DNA of 8,033 nt, taken from NCBI GenBank assembly GCA_022567365.1, contig JADFHG010000150.1, positions 1-8,033 on the forward strand, in the 5' to 3' direction. The DNA comes from Planctomycetota bacterium. Its GTDB lineage: Bacteria > Planctomycetota > Phycisphaerae > UBA1845. A model generated the notes under the pieces. That model saw only the letters and a list, made by a program, of their open reading frames with translations, ran no database searches and was not told where the DNA came from. This document shows positions 1 through 6,990 of this stretch, in pieces (position 1 is the first letter of the stretch; each line of letters starts with the position of its first letter). Position numbers and translations under genes: made by a program.

Positions 1-775
1 CTCCGTACTCCGCCGTATTGGAAATCCGGCGGCGCATCGCGCTCATGCCCCGTTCGTAGAGCAAGTCGGCGATTTGCTTGAGTTCGTGGACGCACTCCAG
101 ATAGGCGAATTCCGGTTCGTAGCCGGCTTCGACCAGCGTCTCGAACGCGGCTTTGGTGAGTGCCGTCAGGCCGCCGCACAAGACCGCCTGTTCGCCAAAG
201 AGGTCGGTTTCGGTTTCGGTGGCAAATGTCGTTTCGATAACGGCGGACCGAGTCGCTCCGATGCCCGCGGCCCAGGCAAGCGCCGTTTTCTTGGCGTTGC
301 CGGTCGCGTCCTGATGGACCGCCATTAGCGCCGGCAGCCCTTTCCCCTCTGCAAACAGCGAACGCAGCAATGTGCCGGGGCCTTTGGGGGCCACCATGAT
401 CACGTCAACGTCCTTTGGTGGAACGATGAACCCGAAGCGTATGTTGAATCCGTGGACGAACCCGAGCGCCGTGCCCGTCCGGATCACTGGTCCGATTTCC
501 GCTTCGTAGATCGCACCCGCGGATTCGTCCGGAAGCGTGATCACCGTCAGGTCGCCGTCGGTGGCGGCGGACCGCACCGAAATCGGATCGAACCCGTCCG
601 CTCGGGCTCGGTCGGCGCCGGGGCCTTCCCGCTGACCGACGATGACGGTCATTCCGGAATCCCGAAGGTTGAGCGCATGGGCGCGGCCTTGGTTGCCATA
701 CCCAATGATCGCGATGCGGGAATCCCGCAATGCCTCGGGGTCCGCGTCCTCTTCACGGTAGATCGTCAATGCCAT
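1..775 (-). CDS. ilvC: Ketol-acid reductoisomerase, N-terminal 258 codons (runs off the left edge)
   Basis: Reading leftward from an ATG at 775-773, the frame stays open to base 1 and gives 258 residues of a class I ketol-acid reductoisomerase (usual length about 330), so roughly the last 70 residues lie outside the window. The enzyme uses Mg2+ and NAD(P)H to isomerise and reduce 2-acetolactate or 2-aceto-2-hydroxybutyrate in valine, leucine and isoleucine synthesis in the cytoplasm. Visible landmarks are the Rossmann motif GYGNQGRAHALNL (residues 25-37), the cofactor loop VGQREGPGAD (46-55), the catalytic His in FVHGFNI (His108), the metal ligands Asp191 and Glu195 in ETDLFGEQ, and Glu227/Glu231 in ECVHELKQIADLL, followed by ISNTAEYG. 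A CGGAG (790-786) sits 10 nt before the ATG and supports this start; a GTG two codons upstream is a less likely alternative. The gene is divergent from mgtE. The cofactor loop looks one residue shorter than in common NADPH enzymes and ends in Asp (see findings). Confidence 0.95.
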   Translation of the reverse strand, partial: MALTIYREEDADPEALRDSRIAIIGYGNQGRAHALNLRDSGMTVIVGQREGPGADRARADGFDPISVRSAATDGDLTVITLPDESAGAIYEAEIGPVIRTGTALGFVHGFNIRFGFIVPPKDVDVIMVAPKGPGTLLRSLFAEGKGLPALMAVHQDATGNAKKTALAWAAGIGATRSAVIETTFATETETDLFGEQAVLCGGLTALTKAAFETLVEAGYEPEFAYLECVHELKQIADLLYERGMSAMRRRISNTAEYG

Positions 776-854
776 GGCCACTGCGCTCCGGGCGTCGGTG
801 GGGTCTCGATGTGCCTCCGCTCGCGACGCATGTGACATTTGCGCCGCGCTCGCG

Positions 855-882
855 TTGCAATCGCACCGGGGGCGATGATAAT
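855..882 (+). promoter_or_regulatory. Candidate sigma70-type promoter for mgtE
   Basis: TTGCAA (855-860) is followed after 16 bp by GATAAT (877-882), matching the housekeeping consensus at 4/6 and 5/6 positions. Transcription would begin near 889 and leave a leader of about 80 nt before the mgtE ATG at 968. On the opposite strand the same AT-rich patch reads TATTAT, so it could also serve ilvC, although I see no good -35 box on that side. A 10-bp perfect palindrome CAGCCGGCTG (910-919) lies just downstream and could be an operator or nothing. No recognisable Mg2+ riboswitch is visible in the leader. Prediction is from consensus match only. Confidence 0.35.
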
Positions 883-967
883 ACCCGACCCGCCGTCTCG
901 CTACCACGGCAGCCGGCTGGGCGCGTGTGTGTCCTTTCCCGGCGACGAAACTGACGCGGTGCGATCC

Positions 968-2356
968 ATGACCATTCAAAGGGACAATCTGCACGAACGC
1001 CTCGTCGGCGCGCTCGAACAGGACGATGACACCCATCTCACCGTCCTCCTCGCGGACGCCCGCGCCGCCGACATCGCCGATTCGTTTGGGCTGCTCCCCG
1101 ACGCCCACCGCTCACGCATTATCTACGCACTGCCATCCCAGACCGTCGCGGAGGTCGTCGTCTTGCTCGACGAGGCCGTCCGTGGCGACGTCATGGAGGA
1201 ACTTTCCACCGAGTCCAAGAAGAACCTGGTCTCCGAGCTGCCCCCCGACGACGCGGTCGATGTGCTCGCCGAACGTCCGGACGAGGAAAGCGAAGACATC
1301 CTCGAACGCATGGCGCCCGAGAAGGCGGAGCGCATCAAGGAGCTTCGCGCTTACGACGAGGCGACGGCCGGCGGGATCATGACGACCGACGTCGTCGCCG
1401 TTTCGTCGTCCGCGACGGTCAGCGACGCCGTCGAACAGGTCCGCCTTGCGTCAATGGACGAGGATCTGAACCGCATCTACATCGTCGAGGATGACCGCAA
1501 GCTGATCGGAACGGTACGATTGCGATACCTGGTGACCAATCCACCGGCCACGCGGCTTGTAGACATCTGCGAGCGCGACACGGTGACGGTGGAGGCCTCG
1601 GAAGACCAGGAGACCGTGCTGCAGATCATCCGTAAGTATGACGTCCTCGAGGCTGCCGTTGTCGACGACCAAAACAAACTCCTCGGGCGGATCACCCACG
1701 ACGACCTGCTCGACGTCGCCGAGGAGGAGGCGGAGGAGGATCTGCTGCGGATGGCCGGTACCGACGCGGCCGAGCTGGAAACCAGTTCCGTGTTTCACGC
1801 CGCGCGCATTCGGCTGACCTGGCTCATGCCTTGCATGGTCGGGATGCTCGGCACGGCGACCGCGATGATCCTTTTCATGCCGCGCTTCGACAAAGCACTT
1901 TTTGCCGCACTCGCGGCCTTCGTGCCCATGATCGGCGCCACCGGCGGAAACAGCGGCATTCAGATTTCGACCGTGATCGTGCGCGGCTTCGCGACGGGGG
2001 AGCTGCACCTCGCCAAGTTCAAACCTGCGCTATTGCGTGAGGGGAAGATCGCGTTGGCGATGGCGCCGGTGTGCGGTGCGCTCGCCTGGTGTTTGGCGTC
2101 GTTAATGATGCCCGTGATCCGCGATCTTGATCCAGCGGTTTCTCAGCTTCCAAATCCCGGACATATTGCGTTTTCGGTCGCACTCGCAATGCCCTGCGCG
2201 ATCATGATCGCCGCCGGCTTGGGAATCGCTCTTCCGTTTACCTTTCGCAGACTCGGCGTGGACCCGGCGATCGCGTCGGGGCCCCTGGTGACCACGACGA
2301 ACGACGTGCTCTCCGTGTCTGTATTCCTGACGATCGCCTGGCTGCTTGCCACCTAA
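968..2356 (+). CDS. mgtE: MgtE-family magnesium channel/transporter
   Basis: The 462-residue product has the full MgtE layout at the usual length (about 450). A helical, acidic N domain spans roughly 1-130, with PPDDAVDVL at 92-100. Two CBS domains follow (about 137-193 and 198-255), the first opening with the hallmark TAGGIMTTD. The plug helix is near 245-268 (DVAEEEAEEDLLRMAGT). Five membrane segments lie at about 284-305, 310-340, 360-383, 397-422 and 442-461. The pore signature IGATGGNSGIQ (322-332) and the C-terminal DPAIASGPLVTTTNDV (432-447) are present; Asp446 corresponds to the pore Asp that binds Mg2+ in the structurally studied Thermus enzyme. In the family, Mg2+ bound to the N and CBS domains closes the channel, so control is largely post-translational. 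The frame extends upstream to 839, but those residues look like translated leader. The ATG at 968 (or GTG at 959) fits the family, although no strong ribosome site precedes it. The gene appears monocistronic. Confidence 0.95.
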   Translation: MTIQRDNLHERLVGALEQDDDTHLTVLLADARAADIADSFGLLPDAHRSRIIYALPSQTVAEVVVLLDEAVRGDVMEELSTESKKNLVSELPPDDAVDVLAERPDEESEDILERMAPEKAERIKELRAYDEATAGGIMTTDVVAVSSSATVSDAVEQVRLASMDEDLNRIYIVEDDRKLIGTVRLRYLVTNPPATRLVDICERDTVTVEASEDQETVLQIIRKYDVLEAAVVDDQNKLLGRITHDDLLDVAEEEAEEDLLRMAGTDAAELETSSVFHAARIRLTWLMPCMVGMLGTATAMILFMPRFDKALFAALAAFVPMIGATGGNSGIQISTVIVRGFATGELHLAKFKPALLREGKIALAMAPVCGALAWCLASLMMPVIRDLDPAVSQLPNPGHIAFSVALAMPCAIMIAAGLGIALPFTFRRLGVDPAIASGPLVTTTNDVLSVSVFLTIAWLLAT

Positions 2357-2382
2357 TATGACAGAGCTAGTGTAGTTTGCGA

Positions 2383-2511
2383 GTACGTGTTTAGCGGTTT
2401 TTCCGCCAACGCACCGTAGCGTCCGCCCCCCGTGGCGGACGTAGGCATGCGAAACACGCACGAACGTCTACGGCCGCCGCAGGGGGCGGCCGCTACGCGC
2501 TGAACACGTAC
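2383..2511. repeat. 129-bp bipartite inverted-repeat element (REP/MITE-like)
   Basis: The ends GTACGTGTTTAGCG (2383-2396) and CGCTGAACACGTAC (2498-2511) are inverted repeats matching at 13 of 14 positions. Inside lies a second inverted pair of 29-nt arms, 2416-2444 and 2468-2496, agreeing at 25 of 29 positions. Each arm is itself a hairpin: CGTCCGCC/GGCGGACG on the left and CGGCCGCC/GGCGGCCG on the right, both perfect 8-bp stems with a 6-nt loop. A 23-bp spacer containing GCATGCGAAACACG separates the two arms. Nested palindromes bounded by terminal inverted repeats in a non-coding gap are typical of REP pairs (BIME-like) or small non-autonomous elements. No transposase or RAYT gene is in the window. 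The element may also act as an mRNA 3' stabiliser or terminator for mgtE. Confidence 0.7.
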
Positions 2512-2535
2512 TTTGCGGCGCGGTTTGCATCTTAT

Positions 2536-2595
2536 CCGAACCGCGACCGTAAGGGAGCGGATTCCTTGGTCCGCTCCCTTGCGGTTGCGGTTCGG
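2536..2595. repeat. Long near-perfect stem-loop, dispersed-repeat or terminator-like
   Basis: Two 26-nt arms (2536-2561 and 2570-2595) pair around the 8-nt loop TTCCTTGG. Only two positions depart from Watson-Crick pairing, and both are G-T wobbles on the plus-strand RNA. The innermost 11 bp, AAGGGAGCGGA with TCCGCTCCCTT, is perfect. The outer part begins CCGAACCGCGACCG. The stem is strong enough to halt or insulate transcription leaving mgtE, but no T-run follows on either strand, so it is not a classic intrinsic terminator. Its wording resembles GC-rich repeats that I associate with planctomycete genomes, which is recollection rather than a search result. Confidence 0.65.
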
Positions 2596-2694
2596 TTGGC
2601 AATTGTGAATCACTATGCTGGACGCCGCCCATACGAGGCGCGGGGTTCGGCCTGCGCGGCCTCAGGGTGGCTTGGCGCTGTCGAGAACGGGAAC

Positions 2695-2722
2695 ATCGCG
2701 CGGGCTAAAGCCCGCGGCTCAG
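2695..2722 (-). repeat. 28-bp hairpin repeat, copy 1 (inverted relative to copy 2)
   Basis: The core is an 8-bp perfect stem CGCGGGCT/AGCCCGCG with a 2-nt AA loop (2699-2716). Read on the minus strand, the whole 28-bp unit agrees at 26 of 28 positions with 7936-7963 beyond ilvE. The units begin CTGAGC and end GCGCGAT. Two near-identical copies in non-coding gaps indicate a dispersed palindromic repeat (REP-like) and not chance hairpins. The function is unknown. Confidence 0.7.
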
Positions 2723-2813
2723 TTTGTCTTGGACGATCGAGCGCCGTCCTACCAAACTCGAGCGAGCTGATTGCTTTCGCGGGCCGGACCGACGTGTGAC
2801 ACAGTCGTTGCCG

Positions 2814-2842
2814 TTGCCCATCACGGCTCGTCCGGTTACGAT
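2814..2842 (+). promoter_or_regulatory. Weak candidate promoter for the lysS operon
   Basis: TTGCCC (2814-2819) and TACGAT (2837-2842) are separated by 17 bp, each matching the sigma70 consensus at 4/6 positions. Transcription would start near 2849 and give a leader of about 175 nt before lysS. The match is poor and in such GC-rich DNA could be chance. It is listed because the operon needs a promoter downstream of the strong stem-loops and I see no better one. Confidence 0.22.
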
Positions 2843-3024
2843 CAGCTTCGGTAAGACGCAGCGCCGATTTCGCGCCGCCGGGATCCAAGACCATCCCATT
2901 CGCGGGCTGCGGTTCGCACGCTGATCCGTGCGGATTGATGCCTGCCGCTCGGGAGATTGCCTTTTTCGCAAGAGTCGTGATCCGCGATGAGGCACAACTG
3001 AAACCACCCTCGAGACCGCTTCGC

Positions 3025-4659
3025 ATGTCCGAACAGGACCAGTTGAAAATCGAGCGAGCCAAGAAGCGCGACGCGCTGGTCGAGGCCGGGGTCGAGCCCT
3101 ACGGGGGACGGTTTCCCGACGTAAAACCACAGGCCGACGTCCGCGCCTTGGCCAAGCCGCTGAACCTCGAGCCGGGCGACAAGTCCGAGCTCCGCGTCCG
3201 TATGGCCGGCAGGATGATGCAGCTCCGTATGATGGGCAAGCTCGCCTTCGCCACCGTTCTGGACGGCAGTGGCAAGTTTCAATTCGGTTTCAACAAGGCC
3301 GATCTGGCGGACCAGTGGCCGATCCTCAAGAAGCTCAGCGCCGGAGATATCGTGGGCGCCGACGGCTTCATAGGCCGCACCAAGAAGGGGGAGCTGACGC
3401 TTTGGGTCGAAAAGCTCACCGTGCTCTGCAAGGCCCTTCGCCCGCCTCCCGAGAAATGGCACGGCCTTCGCGACGTCGAGCTACGGTATCGCACCCGCTA
3501 CGTCGATCTGTTTGCAAACCCCGACGTCCGCGACGTGTTCAAGCGGCGCAGCGCTATTATTCGAGCACTTCGCGAGTGCCTCGTATCGCACGGTTATTAC
3601 GAGGTCGAGACGCCCGTGCTTCAGCCGATCTACGGAGGTGCGGCCGCCCGACCCTTCACGACGCACCACAACACCCTCGATATGGACCTGTTCCTGCGGA
3701 TCAGTCCCGAGCTATACCTCAAGCGTCTTCTGGTCGGCGGGATGGAGCGGGTGTTCGAGGTCAGCCGCAACTTTCGCAACGAGGGGATCAGCACGAAGCA
3801 CAACCCCGAGTTCACGATGGTCGAGCTCTACGAGGCCTACGCCGACTACCGCGTGATGATGGAGCGCGTCGAGCAGATCGTGACGGCGTGTTTTGATGCA
3901 TCGACCCGTTCGTCGGTGCCGGCGCGCGTCGCGGCAATCGAAGCCGAGTGTGACCGGCTGCGCCGCGAGAAAGACGCGGACACCGCCGACGCGTACGCGA
4001 TCGAGACTCACTTGGCCGCATATCGCGAGGCCCGCGACGGTATCGCGGCGGGCAAGATGACCTGCGTGTATGGCGGGACCGTGATCGATTTTTCGGCGCC
4101 TTGGCGACGCGCGAGTTATGCGGAACTGCTTCGCGAACACGCGGGCGTGGATATGGCGGACACCGACGCCGTGCGCGCCGCGGCGGAAAAGCTGCGCATC
4201 GATCACGCCGGCAAGGACGACGCCGTTGTCGTCAACGCCGTCTTCGAGGCCACGGTCGAGCATCACCTGATCCAGCCGACCTTCGTGTATGATTATCCGG
4301 CGGCTATTTGTCCGCTGACCAAGCGGCACCCGGAGGACGAATCGCTCGCGCTGCGTTTCGAGGCGTTCGTGGCCGGGATGGAACTCGGCAACGCATACTC
4401 CGAGCTCAACGACCCGGCGATCCAGGAGGAAAACCTGCGGCGGTGCATTGCCGGCGAGGGCGACGAAACGATGGCGGTCATGGACGAGGATTTCATCAGC
4501 GCCCTCGAATACGGCATGCCGCCGGCGGGCGGGCTGGGTATCGGGATCGACCGGCTGGTCATGTTGCTGACCGACAGCGCGAGCATTCGCGACGTCATCC
4601 TTTTCCCGCTGCAACGACCGCAAACACCAGGCGCGCCCACAGAACCGAAGGATCGGTAG
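3025..4659 (+). CDS. lysS: Lysyl-tRNA synthetase, class II, with an internal insertion
   Basis: The 544-residue product is a class IIb lysyl-tRNA synthetase, which activates lysine with ATP and charges tRNA-Lys in the cytoplasm. An N-terminal OB-fold anticodon-binding domain lies at about 55-135, followed by RPPPEKWHGLRDVELRYRTRYVDL (139-162), a LysRS landmark. Class II motif 1 is near 172-202, motif 2 near 226-272 with the ATP-binding FRNEG (250-254) and HNPEFTMVELYEAY, and motif 3 is GGLGIGIDRLVMLLT (502-516). Bacterial LysRS is usually about 500 residues; the excess is mostly a charged, Ala/Glu/Arg-rich stretch at about 291-344 between motifs 2 and 3. The frame opens at 2935, but the first 30 residues from there do not look like LysRS, whereas MSEQDQLKIERAKKRDAL at 3025 does. 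No strong ribosome site precedes either start, so the start is chosen on homology. The gene heads a cluster and ends 3 bp before the permease gene. Confidence 0.95.
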   Translation: MSEQDQLKIERAKKRDALVEAGVEPYGGRFPDVKPQADVRALAKPLNLEPGDKSELRVRMAGRMMQLRMMGKLAFATVLDGSGKFQFGFNKADLADQWPILKKLSAGDIVGADGFIGRTKKGELTLWVEKLTVLCKALRPPPEKWHGLRDVELRYRTRYVDLFANPDVRDVFKRRSAIIRALRECLVSHGYYEVETPVLQPIYGGAAARPFTTHHNTLDMDLFLRISPELYLKRLLVGGMERVFEVSRNFRNEGISTKHNPEFTMVELYEAYADYRVMMERVEQIVTACFDASTRSSVPARVAAIEAECDRLRREKDADTADAYAIETHLAAYREARDGIAAGKMTCVYGGTVIDFSAPWRRASYAELLREHAGVDMADTDAVRAAAEKLRIDHAGKDDAVVVNAVFEATVEHHLIQPTFVYDYPAAICPLTKRHPEDESLALRFEAFVAGMELGNAYSELNDPAIQEENLRRCIAGEGDETMAVMDEDFISALEYGMPPAGGLGIGIDRLVMLLTDSASIRDVILFPLQRPQTPGAPTEPKDR

Positions 4660-4662
4660 CGC

Positions 4663-6243
4663 ATGTACAAATGGTTCCTCGCCTGGCGTTATCTGCACAC
4701 CAAGCTCATCGCTTTTTTCGCCGTCTGCGCGGTCGCGTTGTGTGTGTTCATGGTGCTCGTCGCGATGAGCGTCATGGGCGGATTCGTCGATAAGGTGCGT
4801 GAACGATCTCGCGGTCTGCTCAGCGACGTCATCGTCGAAGCGGGAACCATGCAGGGGTTTCCATATTATCAGAAGTTCATAGACGTCCTGATGAGCGATC
4901 ATCGCGACGTCGTGCAAATCGCCACGCCGACCATCGTTGCCTACGGGATTCTCCGCGTGCCCGACACGACGTTGACTCGTCCGGCCGACGTGCGCGGCAT
5001 CAAGCTGGACGAATACGTTCAGGTCAACACTTTCGGACAGGGTTTTCACTACGACCGTTACTATCCCGGTACGACCCACCTCGGTCTCCAACGACAACCC
5101 TTCGCGGGGTTCGACGCCGACGGCGCGCTCACGCTCCCCCCCGACCACGTGAAAGCCAATGAAAAATGGCGACGGGCCGAGACCGATCCCAAGGCGATTG
5201 CCGACTATGACGCGGAACCGTTTCGACTTCGTGGATCTAGCGAGGGGGGCGACAGAATCTTCGACGTGGACTCGACGGACATTCGGGCCGTGTACGGCGG
5301 GGACGCATTCCCCGGAGTGATCGTCGGGTGCGACATGATCAACGAGCGCACGCGGGAGGGTGGTTACAAGCGCTGGGATCCGCGCGGTATCCGCATGACG
5401 CTCACGACGATCGCGATTACCGCATCCGGCAACCTCACCGGGGAAGCGCCGGTCAGCATTCCGTTGCGACTTGCCGACGACTCGCACACCGGGGTCTATG
5501 AAGTCGACGTCAAGGCCGTGTACGTCGATTTCGACATGCTTCAAAAGAAACTCGGCATGAACGCCATGCCGCGCGGCGACGGCACGTTTATTCAGGCGCG
5601 GGCCAAACAGATCATCATCCGACTACACGAAGGCATCGAGCTCAATGCCGGGGCCGACGAAATCCGAACGGCCTGGACCGAGTTCCTGGCGGCGCTCCCT
5701 GTCCAACTCGACCTCAACGACGAACGATCGCTCGGCTTTGTCCGCGTGTCTACGTGGGAGGAGATGCAATCCACGTTCATCGGCGCGGTGGAAAAGGAGA
5801 AGATCCTCATGATGGTGATCCTCGGCGTGATCAGCATCGTGGCCATCGTTCTCATCGGCTGCGTGTTCTACATGATCGTCGAGAAGAAGACGCGCGACAT
5901 CGGGGTGCTCAAGGCGCTGGGCGCGTCGGGTACGGGCATCGCCGGCATATTTATCACCTACGCGGCCGGCGTCGGCGCCGCCGGGTCGATCCTGGGCGCG
6001 GGCTTCGGCGCGCTCTTTGTCCACTACATCAACGAAATCCAGGCCCTGCTCGAACGGGTGCATCCGCAACTGCGGGTCTGGAATCCGGAAATCTATTCGT
6101 TCGATCGGATTCCCAACGTCGTCAAACCCGACGACGTCATCACCATCGTGCTCGTGGCGATCACGGCGGCGGTCATCGGGGCTACGATTCCGGCGATCAT
6201 TGCGGGTCGGGTCTGGCCCGTAAAGGCGCTTCGATATGAGTAA
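4663..6243 (+). CDS. lolC: LolC/LolE-family ABC transporter permease (lipoprotein release type)
   Basis: The 526-residue protein has the MacB/LolC/FtsX fold. One membrane segment lies near the N-terminus (about 16-39), then a long extracytoplasmic domain (about 40-380), then three segments at about 381-405, 424-455 and 491-515. The cytoplasmic loop VEKKTRDIGVLKALGAS (406-422) is the coupling helix that docks on the ATPase, and the C-terminal RVWPVKALRYE is the usual FtsX-domain ending. LolC/E proteins are about 400 residues with an extracytoplasmic domain near 220, so this one is enlarged by about 100 residues. Such permeases pass outer-membrane lipoproteins to the carrier LolA. GAAGGA (4647-4652), 10 nt before the ATG, sets the start. 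The gene begins 3 bp after lysS and overlaps lolD by 8 bp. Only one permease is present, which suggests a homodimeric (LolF-like) transporter unless a partner lies elsewhere. Substrate is inferred from family. Confidence 0.85.
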   Translation: MYKWFLAWRYLHTKLIAFFAVCAVALCVFMVLVAMSVMGGFVDKVRERSRGLLSDVIVEAGTMQGFPYYQKFIDVLMSDHRDVVQIATPTIVAYGILRVPDTTLTRPADVRGIKLDEYVQVNTFGQGFHYDRYYPGTTHLGLQRQPFAGFDADGALTLPPDHVKANEKWRRAETDPKAIADYDAEPFRLRGSSEGGDRIFDVDSTDIRAVYGGDAFPGVIVGCDMINERTREGGYKRWDPRGIRMTLTTIAITASGNLTGEAPVSIPLRLADDSHTGVYEVDVKAVYVDFDMLQKKLGMNAMPRGDGTFIQARAKQIIIRLHEGIELNAGADEIRTAWTEFLAALPVQLDLNDERSLGFVRVSTWEEMQSTFIGAVEKEKILMMVILGVISIVAIVLIGCVFYMIVEKKTRDIGVLKALGASGTGIAGIFITYAAGVGAAGSILGAGFGALFVHYINEIQALLERVHPQLRVWNPEIYSFDRIPNVVKPDDVITIVLVAITAAVIGATIPAIIAGRVWPVKALRYE

Positions 6244-6967
6244 ATACCTGCTTCATGCGCGCGGGATTCACAAGTCGTACCAAATGGGACGTGTATCGGT
6301 CCGTGTGCTGCAAGGCGCCTCGTTGGATCTGCGAAACGGCGAGTTTCTCGTCGTCATGGGCGCGAGCGGTTGCGGCAAGAGCACGCTGCTGCATATCCTC
6401 GGCGGTCTGGACACGCCCGATCGCGGCACGCTCGAGTTCGATCGACAAGACGTATTCACCGCTTCCGATGCGTGGCGGCGTACCTATCGAAGCTTGTCGG
6501 TCGGCTTCATTTTTCAATTCTACCACCTCCTTCCGGAATGCACCGTGCTAGAGAATGTGATGATGCCCCGTTTGGTCAAGGCCTCGGCCATGCAGTGGCT
6601 TCTCGGCGGAGCGAAGCGCACCGCCCGACGAGATGCGTCTGCCATGCTCGACCGAGTCGGTCTTGCGGAACGGCTCCAGCACCGCCCAAACGAGCTTTCC
6701 GGGGGCGAGCGGCAGCGCGTCGCGATCGCGCGCGCGCTGATCAACGGACCCCGCCTATTGCTGGCGGACGAACCAACCGGTAACTTGGACGCGGCGATGG
6801 GCGAGGAAATCCTCCGGTTGCTCGTCGAGTTGAACCGGGGCGGCCAGACCATCGTCATGGTCACGCACGATCCCAAGGTCGCCTCTCATGCCCACCGTCG
6901 GCTTCACATCCGGGCGGGGGTCATTGAAGAGGCCAAAGCACGGAACGGCGCCCGACCCGAGCGCTGA
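6236..6967 (+). CDS. lolD: LolD-type ABC transporter ATP-binding subunit
   Basis: This 243-residue ATPase powers the preceding permease and acts on the cytoplasmic face of the inner membrane. All ABC elements are intact: Walker A GASGCGKST (42-50), Q-loop FIFQFYHLLPECTVLENVMMP (91-111), signature LSGGERQRVAIARAL (154-168), Walker B LLLADEP (174-180) with catalytic Glu179, D-loop NLD (183-185) and switch His211 in MVTHD. HLLPE and ENVMMP are typical of the LolD/MacB subgroup. A basic linker WLLGGAKRTARRDA (121-134) separates the Q-loop from the helical domain. The ATG overlaps the end of the permease gene by 8 bp, pointing to translational coupling; AAAGG (6222-6226) lies 9 nt upstream. A MacB-like or FtsE-like role is possible, but the LolC-like partner favours LolD. 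Confidence 0.92.
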   Translation: MSKYLLHARGIHKSYQMGRVSVRVLQGASLDLRNGEFLVVMGASGCGKSTLLHILGGLDTPDRGTLEFDRQDVFTASDAWRRTYRSLSVGFIFQFYHLLPECTVLENVMMPRLVKASAMQWLLGGAKRTARRDASAMLDRVGLAERLQHRPNELSGGERQRVAIARALINGPRLLLADEPTGNLDAAMGEEILRLLVELNRGGQTIVMVTHDPKVASHAHRRLHIRAGVIEEAKARNGARPER

Positions 6968-6973
6968 TTCGCT

Positions 6974-6981
6974 GGAAAGGA
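6974..6981 (+). promoter_or_regulatory. Ribosome-binding site deciding the ilvE start
   Basis: GGAAAGGA ends 9 nt before the ATG at 6991. It is the clearest Shine-Dalgarno in the window and supports 6991 over the in-frame ATG at 7021, where recognisable homology begins. A nearer ATG at 6981 is out of frame. Confidence 0.6.
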
Positions 6982-6990
6982 TGTGTACGA

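Larger units (their letters stand above)
2357..3024. other. 668-bp repeat-rich intergenic region between mgtE and lysS
   Basis: I find no credible gene here; the open frames on either strand are short, overlap palindromes and resemble nothing I recognise. The stretch holds, in order, a 129-bp mirrored palindromic element (2383-2511), a long near-perfect stem-loop (2536-2595), a short hairpin repeat that recurs in inverted orientation after ilvE (2695-2722), and a weak promoter-like pair (2814-2842). The last 180 bp before lysS shows only small hairpins, for example a 5-bp stem at 2916-2931. The first 35 bp after mgtE is relatively AT-rich and has a minor GCGG-TTTTT-CCGC hairpin at its far side (2394-2406), which lies inside the first palindrome. 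Nothing resembles a T-box or other riboswitch. Confidence 0.6.

Noticed and set aside
74..835. Plus-strand frames at 74-328 and 452-835
   Set aside because: Both are antisense to the clear ilvC reading frame, which is uninterrupted on the other strand from 775 to the edge.
839..967. N-terminal extension of MgtE from the ATG at 839
   Set aside because: It would cover the candidate promoter and encode unconserved residues; the MgtE N domain fits a start at 968.
2596..2619. TTGGCA and TATGCT as a promoter downstream of the long stem-loop
   Set aside because: The boxes are individually fair, but the spacer is only 12 bp, too short for a sigma70 promoter.
2383..2722. A CRISPR array or integron attachment site in the palindrome-rich gap
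   Set aside because: The palindromes are three different sequences without regular direct-repeat spacing, and no cas or integrase gene is present.
2935..3024. N-terminal extension of LysRS from the upstream ATG at 2935
   Set aside because: The extra 30 residues do not resemble LysRS, carry no obvious targeting signal and lack a good ribosome site; the family-like sequence begins at 3025.
3712..5544. A 610-codon open frame on the minus strand across lysS and the permease gene
   Set aside because: It is antisense to two strongly recognised genes, spans their junction, is rich in His, Arg, Asp and Val, and shows no domain I know. Long antisense frames are expected in GC-rich coding DNA.
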